This document shows, one piece after another, positions 8,324 through 16,166 of a stretch of 64,000 nt of DNA; positions within the stretch are counted from its first letter, which is position 1, and every line of letters begins with the position of its first letter. The stretch lies in contig NZ_CP070352.1 in NCBI RefSeq assembly GCF_016919405.1, positions 558,001 through 622,000 on the forward strand, given 5' to 3'. The position numbers were made by a program, and so were the translations under genes. The DNA is from Ensifer sp. PDNC004 (GTDB taxonomy: Bacteria > Pseudomonadota > Alphaproteobacteria > Rhizobiales > Rhizobiaceae). Below the pieces are notes generated by a model. The model ran no database searches, was not told where the DNA came from, and saw nothing but the letters and a program-made list of their open reading frames with translations.

Positions 8324-9573
8324 ACGCGGAAGCCCTGCGCAGCGAACCGAGCCGCATCAACACGCCGGCGACCAACGGCGACCGGCTGTGGGCCGACATC
8401 GTCTCGACCGCGCGCTTCGGCGCGTCGGACAAGGGCGGCGTCACGCGACTGACGTTGACGGAGGAGGATCGCGAGGTCCGCGATTGGTACGTTGCCGAAT
8501 GCCGAGCGCTCGGCTGCACCGTCGAAATCGACGCCATCGGCAACATCTTCGCGACCTATGCAGGCGAGGACATGTCGCTGCCGGCGATCGCCGTCGGCAG
8601 CCATCTCGACACCCAGCCGCAAGGCGGCCGCTTCGACGGTATTCTCGGCGTGCTTGCCGGGGTCGAAATCCTGCGCACGCTCAAGGAAAGCGCCACCCGG
8701 CTCCGCCATCCGCTCATGGTCGTCAACTGGACGAACGAGGAAGGCTCCCGCTTCTCGCCGGCAATGCTGGGTTCCGGCGTCTTTGCCGGCGCGATGGCGC
8801 TCGATGACGCCCAGGCGCGCACCGACCGCGAAGGCGTAACCGTTGATGCGGCCCTCGATGCGATCGGCTATCGCGGCGACGCGAAGATCGATCCGTCTGC
8901 CTTTGCCGCCTATGTCGAGCTCCATATCGAGCAGGGGCCGCTCCTCGAAGCGTCGGCGACCGAGATTGGCGTCGTCACCGGTATCCAGGGATTGCGCTGG
9001 TTCGATGTCGCCGTCTCCGGCACGGAGGCGCATGCGGGCAGCACGCCGATGGCGCAGCGCGACGATGCGCTCGTGGCCGCGGCCGAGATCATCCTTGCCG
9101 TCCGCGACATCGCCCGCCAAAATCCGCCGGGCGTCGGCACCGTCGGCTTCGTCGAGGTCGGCCCGAATTCCCGCAATGTCGTACCGGGTTCCGTGCGGCT
9201 GCAGATCGACATGCGCCATCCGTCCGAGACCGGGCTCGACCAGATGCAGGCGGCTCTTGAAGACGCTGTCCGCAAGGCTGGCCCTTTCGTCGCCTTGGAA
9301 CACATCTGGTCGAAGGCGCCGGTCGTTTTCGATCCGACGATCGTGAACGCCGTGCGCGCCAGTACGGAGGCGCTCGGCTATTCGTCAACCGACATGGTCT
9401 CCGGCGCCGGCCATGATGCGGCCCATATCGCGACGATCACCCCGACCGCCATGATCTTCGTGCCGTCCAAGGACGGGCTGTCGCACAATGAGGCGGAATA
9501 CACGTCACCTGAGGAATGCGCCCGCGGCGCCGAAGTGCTGTTCCAGACCATCCTGGAAATCGACCGCCGCTGA
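8320..9573 (+). CDS. N-carbamoyl-L-amino acid hydrolase (M20 family)
   Basis: 417 residues from the ATG at 8320, which overlaps the upstream stop; an in-frame ATG at 8272 lies inside the upstream gene and is not needed. It is a metal-dependent M20/ArgE-type hydrolase: AVGSHLDTQPQGGRFDG holds the His-Asp metal ligands, NWTNEEGSRF the catalytic and metal Glu pair, VELHIEQGP another ligand, and the end has AGHDAAHIA and the metal His in LSHNEAEY. The lid/dimerisation domain is about residues 215-330. Relatives are HyuC/AmaB, the N-carbamoyl-L-cysteine amidohydrolase AtcC, and allantoate or ureidoglycolate amidohydrolases. Given the coupled ATC hydrolase, N-carbamoyl-L-cysteine is the most economical substrate; this is inference. 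Confidence 0.85.
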   Translation: MNAEALRSEPSRINTPATNGDRLWADIVSTARFGASDKGGVTRLTLTEEDREVRDWYVAECRALGCTVEIDAIGNIFATYAGEDMSLPAIAVGSHLDTQPQGGRFDGILGVLAGVEILRTLKESATRLRHPLMVVNWTNEEGSRFSPAMLGSGVFAGAMALDDAQARTDREGVTVDAALDAIGYRGDAKIDPSAFAAYVELHIEQGPLLEASATEIGVVTGIQGLRWFDVAVSGTEAHAGSTPMAQRDDALVAAAEIILAVRDIARQNPPGVGTVGFVEVGPNSRNVVPGSVRLQIDMRHPSETGLDQMQAALEDAVRKAGPFVALEHIWSKAPVVFDPTIVNAVRASTEALGYSSTDMVSGAGHDAAHIATITPTAMIFVPSKDGLSHNEAEYTSPEECARGAEVLFQTILEIDRR

Positions 9574-9587
9574 TCATCGATACAAAA

Positions 9588-9616
9588 CACCCACGGCAGA
9601 ATGTCTGCCGTGGGTG
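9588..9616. terminator. Bidirectional terminator between convergent genes
   Basis: A perfect 13-bp stem (9588-9600 with 9604-9616, core CCCACGGCAGA) closes on the three-base loop ATG. TTCGTTTGCT follows on the plus strand. On the minus strand the stem is followed by TTTTGT. It sits between the carbamoylase and the convergent hydrolase gene. Confidence 0.85.
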
Positions 9617-9639
9617 CTTCGTTTGCTCTCGCGATGATC

Positions 9640-10317
9640 TTAGCCGCGCTGCGAGTCCAGCTGTTCCTGGTCCTTCTCGACCTGCTGGGCCTTGAGGTAG
9701 CTTTCGATCAGCAGCTGATATTCCGGGAAGATCTTGGTGTAGATCTCGGCCCACTGCTGGGCGTCGTCGCGGTGCCATGTGCGCTGCAGTTCGGAGGCAA
9801 CCGCTGCCGTATCCATCGGCACTACGCCGGCCTGAACGACACGGGCAAGGGTGATCTCCTCAGCCATCTTCGAATAGGTGCCCGAAGCGTCGACGACGAC
9901 GAAGACCTTGTAGCCGTCATGGACGGCGCTGATCGCCGGGAAGGCCATGCAGACGCTGGTGATCGTGCCGGCGATGATCAGGGTCTTGCGGCCGGTTTCC
10001 TTGACGGCGGCGACGAAGTCCGGATTGTCCCAGGCGTTGATCTCGCCGCGGCGGGCGACATATTTGGCATGCGGGGCATTGGCATGGATTTCCGGGATCA
10101 GCGGACCGTTCGGGCCCTGCGGCACGGAGGCGGTGGTGATGACCGGCATTTTCGTCAGCGTCGCCATGCTGGCAAGCGCTGCCGCATGGGCCCGAAGCTT
10201 CGGCATCGGCATGTCGTTGACGGTCTGGAACAGGCCGCTCTGGTGGTCGATCAAAAGCATCACCGCATCATCGGGATCGATAACCGGGCGCTGTCCGTTG
10301 AAGTTTGCAGGTGTCAT
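9640..10317 (-). CDS. Isochorismatase-fold hydrolase (YcaC-like)
   Basis: 225 residues, cytoplasmic. The cysteine-hydrolase fold is clear: the catalytic Asp is in AVMLLIDHQSGLF (near residue 23), the nucleophile Cys in GTITSVCMAFPA, and the Lys/Ala-rich segment between them holds the third catalytic residue. An insertion-free middle and a long C-terminal helix match YcaC-type proteins more than nicotinamidases. It lies downstream of pirin on the same strand, 165 bases apart across a strong stem-loop, so expression may be partly uncoupled. The upstream AAGGAGCAAGACC gives a good ribosome binding site. The substrate is unknown; pirin plus YcaC-like hydrolase pairs are common in proteobacteria and often under LysR control. 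Confidence 0.85.
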   Translation of the reverse strand: MTPANFNGQRPVIDPDDAVMLLIDHQSGLFQTVNDMPMPKLRAHAAALASMATLTKMPVITTASVPQGPNGPLIPEIHANAPHAKYVARRGEINAWDNPDFVAAVKETGRKTLIIAGTITSVCMAFPAISAVHDGYKVFVVVDASGTYSKMAEEITLARVVQAGVVPMDTAAVASELQRTWHRDDAQQWAEIYTKIFPEYQLLIESYLKAQQVEKDQEQLDSQRG

Positions 10318-10365
10318 GGTCTTGCTCCTTGTTGGCTTGATTGCATGGCTGCATTCGGGAAGTAG

Positions 10366-10402
10366 GCATGCGTTCGGGTTCCCCGAAGCGCATGCGCTTC
10401 GG
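10366..10402. terminator. Overlapping alternative stem-loops between pirin and hydrolase genes
   Basis: One structure pairs GCATGCG-TTCGGG (10366-10378) with CCCGAA-G-CGCATGC (10382-10395), with a single bulged G and a 3-base loop. A second, a perfect 20-base palindrome CCGAAGCGCA/TGCGCTTCGG (10383-10402), uses the same bases and excludes the first. It could be an intercistronic terminator or attenuator. No T-run follows on the minus strand. Confidence 0.5.
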
Positions 10403-10482
10403 CGTTGGGATTGAGGGGCGGTGCCGCCCGGTCTCCTGTTCAGTCGTGGTTCATTCCGTGTTCGCGATGCGGTCTCGCGCGG

Positions 10483-11352
10483 CTAAACACTCGCGATCTT
10501 GCCGAATCGACCGGACTGGAAGTCCGTCATCGCCTGCCTGATTTCCTGCTCGGTGTTCATGACGAAGGGGCCGTACATGGCGACCGGTTCGTCGATCGGC
10601 TCGCCGGACAAGATGAGCGCCGTCGCATCCGAATTGGCGTCCAGCGTAATGCCGCCACCGTCGCGGCCGAAGAGCACGAACTGCGCCTCGCCGACCAGAT
10701 CGCTGCCGTTGACGAGCACGTTGCCGCGCAGGACCGCCAGGCCGAGCGAGTGGCCCTCGGGCGGGTCAAGGCTGAACGAGCCCTGCTGCTTCAGGCGCAG
10801 GTCCCAGAGATTGAGCGGCGTGTAGGTCCGCGCAGGCCCCTGCGTTCCGGCGTAACTTCCGGCGATCACCCTCAGCGACCCCGCACCGTCCGGCAGGCTG
10901 ACCGTCGGAATGTCGCGATCGAGCAGCGTCTGGTAGCCGGGGTCGACACTCTTGTGGGCGGCCAGAAGGTTGACCCAGAGCTGCACCATTTCAAGCGTGC
11001 CGCCTTCTCGGGTGAAACGCTCCGAATGGAACTCCTCATGCAGGATGCCGCCCGCAGCCGTCATCCATTGTACGTCACCCGGACCGATATGGCCGCCATT
11101 GCCGGCGGAGTCGCGGTGGTCGACCTCGCCCTGGTAGACGATCGTCACGGTCTCGAAGCCTCGGTGCGGATGGACACCGACGCCGCGCGGAGTGACACCA
11201 GGCGCAAAATTCATCGGCCCAGCGTAGTCGAGCAGCAGGAAGGGGCTCGCATGATCGCCGGCGCGGTCACGCGCCAGCAGCGAACGAACCGGGAAGCCAT
11301 CGCCAACCCAATGCGGATGCACATTCCCGAAGATGCCGAGTATCTTTCTCAT
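10483..11352 (-). CDS. Pirin family protein
   Basis: 289 residues. Start at ATG 11352, preceded by AAGGAGAAACAGCC; the longer open frame to 11436 has no such site. Bicupin fold: the N-terminal cupin contains VGVHPHRGFETVTIVYQGEVDHRDS and a later HEEFHSE, giving the His3/Glu set that binds iron in pirins; the C-terminal cupin lacks these ligands, as usual. Bacterial pirins are linked to redox sensing, quercetinase-like activity and regulation of pyruvate metabolism, so the exact role is open. The gene faces the LysR-type gene at 11474 across 121 bases packed with inverted repeats, and it precedes the YcaC-like hydrolase on the same strand. Confidence 0.9.
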   Translation of the reverse strand: MRKILGIFGNVHPHWVGDGFPVRSLLARDRAGDHASPFLLLDYAGPMNFAPGVTPRGVGVHPHRGFETVTIVYQGEVDHRDSAGNGGHIGPGDVQWMTAAGGILHEEFHSERFTREGGTLEMVQLWVNLLAAHKSVDPGYQTLLDRDIPTVSLPDGAGSLRVIAGSYAGTQGPARTYTPLNLWDLRLKQQGSFSLDPPEGHSLGLAVLRGNVLVNGSDLVGEAQFVLFGRDGGGITLDANSDATALILSGEPIDEPVAMYGPFVMNTEQEIRQAMTDFQSGRFGKIASV

Positions 11353-11420
11353 GGCTGTTTCTCCTTGGCCTCGCCATGTCAGCGAGAGCGTTGGAGGGAA
11401 GATATGCGTGCACCAAATCT

Positions 11421-11465
11421 GGCGGTAGACCGCCATATCGGTCTATAGTGTCCTGAAAACAGGAC
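11421..11465. promoter_or_regulatory. LysR-type operator cluster between pirin and LysR genes
   Basis: Three inverted repeats overlap or adjoin: GGCGGT-AG-ACCGCC (11421-11434), TAGACCG-N6-CGGTCTA (11426-11445) and GTCCTG-AAAA-CAGGAC (11450-11465). The TAGACCG repeat has the T-N11-A form typical of LysR operators. The last repeat ends 8 bases before the LysR gene start, consistent with autoregulation. Confidence 0.6.
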
Positions 11466-11473
11466 AAACGCCC

Positions 11474-12394
11474 ATGCAGGATTTGAACGATCTCAAGCTG
11501 TTCGTCGACGTCGTCGAGCAGAACGGCTTTGCCGCCGCGGCCCGCAAATTGAACATGCCGCGCTCGCGCCTGAGCCGTCGCATCGGCCTTCTCGAAGATC
11601 GCCTCGGGGTGCGGTTGGTGCAGCGCTCGACGCGCCACTTCGTCATTACCGAGATCGGGCGCGAATATTACCGTCATTGCGTGGCCATGCTGGTGGAGGC
11701 CGAGGCCGCACAGGAAATGATCGACCGCACCCGTTCCGAACCGCAGGGCGTGGTTCATGTCAGTTGCCCGTCGTCGGTCGTCTATTTCCAGGTGGGCGAG
11801 ATGATCGCGCGCTTCATGGCCGAATGCCCGAAGGTCGAGGTCGTGCTCGAAAGCACCAATCGACGCGTCGACGTCCTGCGCGAAGGCATCGATGTCGCCA
11901 TCCGCGTGCGCTTCCCGCCGCTCGAGGAAAGCGATCTCGTCGTCAAGCGGTTCGCCGAGAGCAAACAAAGGCTGGTCGCCAGCCCCAGGCTGCTTGCCGG
12001 CATGAGCAACCCGCCGGCACCGGCGGATCTCGGTGGCCTGCCGAGCCTTGCCTGGAACCCCGATCGCCAGAGCCACGACTGGCGGCTCGACGGCCCCGAC
12101 GGTGCAACCGCGATCGTCCGGCACCGGCCGCGGCTAGTGACGGAGGATATGGTGGCGCTGCGGCTCGCCGCGCTCAACGGCGTCGGCATCTGCCAATTGC
12201 CGACCATGGTCGTGCGGCAGGACCTGAAGGACGGCACGCTTGTGGACGTTCTGCCCGACTGGGCGCCGAAGGCCGGCATCATTCATGCGGCCTTCCCGTC
12301 GCGGCGCGGCCTGCTTCCCTCCGTGCGCGCCCTGCTCGATTTTCTCGGCGCCGAATTTGCGGAACTTGCCCGTCTGGACGAACCCCGAACCTGA
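11474..12394 (+). CDS. LysR family transcriptional regulator
   Basis: 306 residues. Residues 4-62 are the winged helix-turn-helix (LKLFVDVVEQNGFAAAARKL and LSRRIGLLEDRLGVRLVQRS), followed by the effector domain with the usual two lobes (FMAECPKVEVVLES, VDVAIRVRFPPLEESDLV, and the LRLAALNGVGICQLP segment). It is closest in style to the large LysR subgroup that controls pirin, quinone or hydrolase genes. Divergent transcription from pirin across a repeat-rich 121-base region indicates that it regulates pirin and the YcaC-like hydrolase as well as itself. The effector is unknown. Confidence 0.9.
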   Translation: MQDLNDLKLFVDVVEQNGFAAAARKLNMPRSRLSRRIGLLEDRLGVRLVQRSTRHFVITEIGREYYRHCVAMLVEAEAAQEMIDRTRSEPQGVVHVSCPSSVVYFQVGEMIARFMAECPKVEVVLESTNRRVDVLREGIDVAIRVRFPPLEESDLVVKRFAESKQRLVASPRLLAGMSNPPAPADLGGLPSLAWNPDRQSHDWRLDGPDGATAIVRHRPRLVTEDMVALRLAALNGVGICQLPTMVVRQDLKDGTLVDVLPDWAPKAGIIHAAFPSRRGLLPSVRALLDFLGAEFAELARLDEPRT

Positions 12395-12411
12395 TCGCCG
12401 AAAGCCGGCGG

Positions 12412-13641
12412 TCAGACGACGGCGGCGACCCGGGTCTTGAGGATCGCCGAAAAGCGCGGATCGAAGGTCCGGCTGATCGGCTCGGCGGCAGCACCGATCG
12501 CCACCGCCCAGGGGTCGGTGAAGCCGACCTGAAGCCTCGGAAGTGTGCGGTCCCGCCGCTCAGCGATCGACGGAAGCAGCGGCATCATCGCGTCGGTCAA
12601 CAGGCGCGCAAGGCCCGGCGGCAGGCCACCGCAGAGGATCACCGTTTGCGGGTCGAAGATCGTTTCCAGCGCCTGGACAGCCGCGCGCATTTCGAAGGCG
12701 GCCGCGTCGATCCAGCAAAGCAGGCTGTGGTCCGGGCTCGCGGCCACGGCATCGATGCGCGCATAGAGGTCAGGATCGGCCGGATCGAGGTCGAGAAGCT
12801 TGCACAGCGACGCGATCGAGGCACGGTGTTCGAGCGGCATGCGGTCGTCGGAGCTTGCCCCGCGCGGCAGGCTGAGGATCATGCCGATCTCGCCGGCATT
12901 GCCGTTGGCGCCGCGATAAAGCTCGCCATTGAGGATCAGGCCCGCGCCGAGACCGTAGCCGAAGTAAATGCAGATCGCATGATCGACGCCATGCGCCGCC
13001 CCGACCATCCGCTCGGCGGTCGCGGCCGCAGCGGCGTCGTTCTGCAGGCCGACATCGAGCCCGGTGCCGGCGGCAAGCGTTTCGAGCAACGGAAAGTTCT
13101 GCCAGGCGGCCATCATCCAGGGGTCGTCGGCATCGGCGTCCACACCGAACGGACCGGGCATGGCGGCGCCAAGCCCGACGAGACGATCCTCCGAATGGGG
13201 CGCCAGCGCCGTCAGGTCGCGGCGGGTCTTTTCGATCAGCTCGAGGATAGTTCTGACCCCGGTCGCCGGCCCGCCGGCCGGCAGGTTGGCCTCGCCGCGG
13301 GCAAGCACCCGGCCGACAAGATCGACCGCGATCGTGCGCGTCACGTGCCGGTCGATCTGCAACCCGATCGCAAACGCGCCTTCCGGAACCAGCCGGTAGG
13401 GCGTGGACGGCTGCCCGCGGCCATTGCGCACGGCCTCCAGCGACTCGACCAGCCCATCTCGCTCCAGGTCCTCGATGATGTTGGAAACGGTCTGCTTGGT
13501 CAGCGCCGTCGCGCGGGCAAGGTCAGCGCGGGACAATTGGCCGTTCAGCCGCAACGCGTCGATCATGACGCGGCGGTTATGCGCGCTCGTCCCCTCCTGA
13601 TTGGTGCCGCTCTTCGCCCGGATCAGGCGCATATCGTTCAT
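12412..13641 (-). CDS. ROK family transcriptional repressor
   Basis: 409 residues. An N-terminal winged helix (about residues 20-80: HNRRVMIDALRLNGQLSRADLARATALTKQTVSNII) precedes a ROK domain with LGAAMPGPFG, the ATP/sugar-fold segment YFGYGLGAGLILNGELYRG and the GNAGEIG motif. The usual zinc cluster CxCGxxGC is absent; the corresponding stretch reads MPLEHRASIASLCKLL, so this is a zinc-less ROK regulator. It is divergent from the SBP-ABC/SIS/PfkB operon and is its probable repressor, with a sugar or sugar-phosphate as inducer. AGAGGGG precedes the ATG. A perfect operator-like repeat lies 43 bases upstream. Confidence 0.9.
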   Translation of the reverse strand: MNDMRLIRAKSGTNQEGTSAHNRRVMIDALRLNGQLSRADLARATALTKQTVSNIIEDLERDGLVESLEAVRNGRGQPSTPYRLVPEGAFAIGLQIDRHVTRTIAVDLVGRVLARGEANLPAGGPATGVRTILELIEKTRRDLTALAPHSEDRLVGLGAAMPGPFGVDADADDPWMMAAWQNFPLLETLAAGTGLDVGLQNDAAAAATAERMVGAAHGVDHAICIYFGYGLGAGLILNGELYRGANGNAGEIGMILSLPRGASSDDRMPLEHRASIASLCKLLDLDPADPDLYARIDAVAASPDHSLLCWIDAAAFEMRAAVQALETIFDPQTVILCGGLPPGLARLLTDAMMPLLPSIAERRDRTLPRLQVGFTDPWAVAIGAAAEPISRTFDPRFSAILKTRVAAVV

Positions 13642-13683
13642 CCAAAAACCCCTCTTGACACTGTTAGAATATTGAACAAAAAA

Positions 13684-13704
13684 TAAGTCAAGACAATTGA
13701 CTTA
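13684..13704. promoter_or_regulatory. Candidate ROK operator
   Basis: TAAGTCAA-GACAA-TTGACTTA is a perfect 8-bp inverted repeat with a 5-base spacer. It lies in an A/T-rich stretch of the divergent region between the ROK and SBP genes. It overlaps plausible -35 hexamers for the ROK promoter (TTGTCT or TTGACT on the minus strand), fitting autorepression. Confidence 0.6.
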
Positions 13705-13809
13705 ATAGAAGCCGAAAAGAGCTTCGGGGGAACGACAGCGGCGGCAACACCACCGCGAGCGCTCCAATTGATATGTCGACAGCCGCTTCGCGAAAGGCGG
13801 ACTTCTCGC

Positions 13810-13825
13810 ATGCGGCGTGCCGCAT
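13810..13825 (+). promoter_or_regulatory. Leader palindrome before the SBP gene
   Basis: ATGCGGC-GT-GCCGCAT forms a 7-bp stem in the presumed 5' leader, about 50 bases before the SBP start. It may affect mRNA stability or be a second regulator site. Confidence 0.3.
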
Positions 13826-13872
13826 AAGGCATGCCGGGAAATCTGAAACGCTTATGTCATTGGGAGGTAGGA

Positions 13873-15111
13873 ATGTTGAAATCCATAAGAACGACGCTGC
13901 TTTGCGCGACCCTTGCCGGCGTCTCCTTTGCTGGCCACGCGCATGCGGAAACGACGCTCAACGCACTGTTCATGGCCCAGGCCGCCTATAGCGAGGCGGA
14001 TGTGCGCGCCATGACCGAGGCCTTCACCAAGGCCAACCCGGATGTGAAGGTCAATCTCGAATTCGTTCCTTATGAAGGCCTGCACGACAAGACCGTGCTG
14101 GCGCAGGGTTCCGGTGGCGGCTACGACGTCGTGCTCTTCGACGTGATCTGGCCGGCCGAATATGCAGCCAATAAGGTGCTCGTCGACGTCACCGACCGCA
14201 TCACCGACGACATGAAGTCCGGCGTTCTGCCCGGCGCCTGGACGACGGTCGAATATGACGGCAAGCGCTACGGCATGCCTTGGATCCTCGACACCAAATA
14301 CCTGTTCTACAACAAGGAAATCCTGGAGAAGGCCGGCATCAAGGCGCCGCCGAAGACCTGGGACGAGCTTGCCGAACAGGCCAAGGTCATCAAGGACAAG
14401 GGCCTGCTCGCCACCCCGATCGCCTGGAGCTGGTCGCAGGCGGAAGCCGCGATCTGCGACTATACCACCCTCGTCAGCGCCTATGGCGGCAAGTTCATCG
14501 ACGGCGGCAAGCCGGCCTTTACGTCGGGCGGCGGTCTCGATGCGCTCAACTACATGGTGACGAGCTACACCTCGGGGCTCACCAATCCGAACTCCAAGGA
14601 ATTCCTGGAGGAGGACGTGCGCAAGGTGTTCCAGAACGGCGAAGCCGCCTTCGCGCTCAACTGGACCTACATGTACAACCTCGCCAACGACCCGAAGGAA
14701 AGCAAGGTCGCGGGCAAGGTCGGCGTCGTGCCGGCACCGGGCGTGGCCGGCAAGAGCGAAGTCTCGGCCGTCAACGGCTCGATGGGCCTCGGCGTCACCT
14801 CGACCAGCAAGAACCCGGACGAGGCGTGGAAGTACATCGTCTACATGACCTCGCAGCAGACGCAGAACACTTATGCCAAGCTCAGCCTGCCGATCTGGGC
14901 CTCTTCCTATGAGGACGCCAGCGTCACCAAGGGCCAGGAAGAGCTGATCGGCGCTGCCAAGCTCGGCCTTGCGGCGATGTATCCGCGTCCGACGACCCCG
15001 AAGTACCAGGAACTTTCGACCGCCCTTCAGCAGGCGATCCAGGAAGCGCTTCTCGGCCAGGCTTCGGCCGAAGACGCCCTGAAGACGGCGGCCGAAAACA
15101 GCGGCCTTTGA
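13873..15111 (+). CDS. Sugar ABC transporter substrate-binding protein
   Basis: 412 residues from the ATG at 13873, which has GGGAGGTAGGA directly upstream; an in-frame ATG at 13831 is less likely. A signal peptide (about residues 1-24, ending GHAHA-ETTL) leads into a family 1 (MalE/UgpB-type) binding fold: YDVVLFDVIWPAEYA, GKRYGMPWILDTKYLFYNKEILEKAG and the C-terminal NPDEAWKYIVYMTS hinge region. It is the periplasmic receptor of the ABC importer encoded directly downstream. A strong stem-loop separates it from the permease genes. The ligand cannot be read from the sequence; neighbouring SIS and PfkB enzymes suggest an aminated or Amadori-type sugar. Confidence 0.92.
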   Translation: MLKSIRTTLLCATLAGVSFAGHAHAETTLNALFMAQAAYSEADVRAMTEAFTKANPDVKVNLEFVPYEGLHDKTVLAQGSGGGYDVVLFDVIWPAEYAANKVLVDVTDRITDDMKSGVLPGAWTTVEYDGKRYGMPWILDTKYLFYNKEILEKAGIKAPPKTWDELAEQAKVIKDKGLLATPIAWSWSQAEAAICDYTTLVSAYGGKFIDGGKPAFTSGGGLDALNYMVTSYTSGLTNPNSKEFLEEDVRKVFQNGEAAFALNWTYMYNLANDPKESKVAGKVGVVPAPGVAGKSEVSAVNGSMGLGVTSTSKNPDEAWKYIVYMTSQQTQNTYAKLSLPIWASSYEDASVTKGQEELIGAAKLGLAAMYPRPTTPKYQELSTALQQAIQEALLGQASAEDALKTAAENSGL

Positions 15112-15125
15112 GCCGCCCTCCCAAG

Positions 15126-15149
15126 CCCCGGGCGGGAAACCGCCCGGGG
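15126..15149 (+). terminator. Intercistronic stem-loop after the SBP gene
   Basis: A perfect 10-bp stem CCCCGGGCGG/CCGCCCGGGG with a GAAA tetraloop lies 14 bases after the SBP stop. No T-run follows, so it more likely protects the SBP mRNA or partly terminates. The rest of the 173-base gap to the permease shows no gene. Confidence 0.65.
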
Positions 15150-15284
15150 ACCGCGGGAACTGGCGGCAGCACCGCCACGCTTCAACACTTTGATTTGGCG
15201 CATCATTCGCTTGGGTCGATGACGATCCGGGGCAATATGCGATAGCATGACGGGGCTCCCTAGGCCCGAGAAGGTTTCCATCCT

Positions 15285-16166
15285 ATGTCCGGCACCTGGA
15301 TAACAACGCGCGCATGGCTGCTCATGCTGCCACTGCTGGCGGTGATGATCGCCGTCATCGGCTGGCCGTTGATCGACACGGTCAGGCTTTCCTTCACCGA
15401 CGCCAAGCTCGTCGGCACGGAAGGCACGTTCGTCGGCTTCGACAACTATGCCAAGATGCTTGGTGGCTCGAATTTCCAGCGTGCGTTCATCACGACGACC
15501 TGGTTCGCGGTCGTCTCCGTCACCGCCGAAATGGTGCTCGGCGTGCTCGCGGCCCTGCTGCTCAACCAGCAATTTCGCGGCCGCACGGCGCTCCGCGCCC
15601 TGATGATCCTGCCCTGGGCGCTGCCGACCGTCGTCAACGCCACGCTGTGGCGGCTGATCTACAATCCGGAATATGGCGCGCTCAATGCCGCCCTGACCCA
15701 GATCGGGCTGATCGACAGCTACCGCTCCTGGCTCGGCGAACCCGGTTCGGCGCTGACGGCGCTGATCATCGCCGACTGCTGGAAGAACTTTCCGCTGGTG
15801 GCGCTGATTGCGCTCGCCGCCCTTCAGGCCGTACCGCGCGACATCACCGCCGCCTCGCTCGTCGACGGCGCCGGGCCGTTCAATCGGTTCCGCTACGTGA
15901 TCATGCCCTATCTGGCGGGCCCGCTTCTGGTTGCGCTGGTGCTGCGCACCATCGAGGCCTTCAAGGTCTTCGACCTCATCTGGGTGATGACGCGCGGCGG
16001 ACCGGCCAACAGCACCCGCACCCTGTCGATCCTGGTCTACCAGGAAGCCTTCTCCTTTCAGCGGGCGGGATCCGGCGCCTCGTTGGCGCTGATCGTCACC
16101 CTGCTCGTCACCGTGCTCGCCGTCGCCTACGCGGCCATGGTGCGCAAAGCCGCGGGAGCCTCGTGA
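15285..16166 (+). CDS. Sugar ABC transporter permease (MalF-type)
   Basis: 293 residues with six predicted membrane helices (first at about 12-32). The cytoplasmic coupling loop typical of MalF/UgpA permeases is present: DITAASLVDGAGPFNRFRYVIMPYLAGPL (EAA-like loop, about residues 185-213). It forms the transmembrane channel with the second permease. The stop TGA shares its last base with the ATG of the second permease at 16166. Confidence 0.9.
   Translation: MSGTWITTRAWLLMLPLLAVMIAVIGWPLIDTVRLSFTDAKLVGTEGTFVGFDNYAKMLGGSNFQRAFITTTWFAVVSVTAEMVLGVLAALLLNQQFRGRTALRALMILPWALPTVVNATLWRLIYNPEYGALNAALTQIGLIDSYRSWLGEPGSALTALIIADCWKNFPLVALIALAALQAVPRDITAASLVDGAGPFNRFRYVIMPYLAGPLLVALVLRTIEAFKVFDLIWVMTRGGPANSTRTLSILVYQEAFSFQRAGSGASLALIVTLLVTVLAVAYAAMVRKAAGAS

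Noticed and set aside
11677..13686. A 669-codon plus-strand frame over the LysR and ROK genes
   Set aside because: It crosses two well-supported genes in other frames, one of them antisense, and has no domain.
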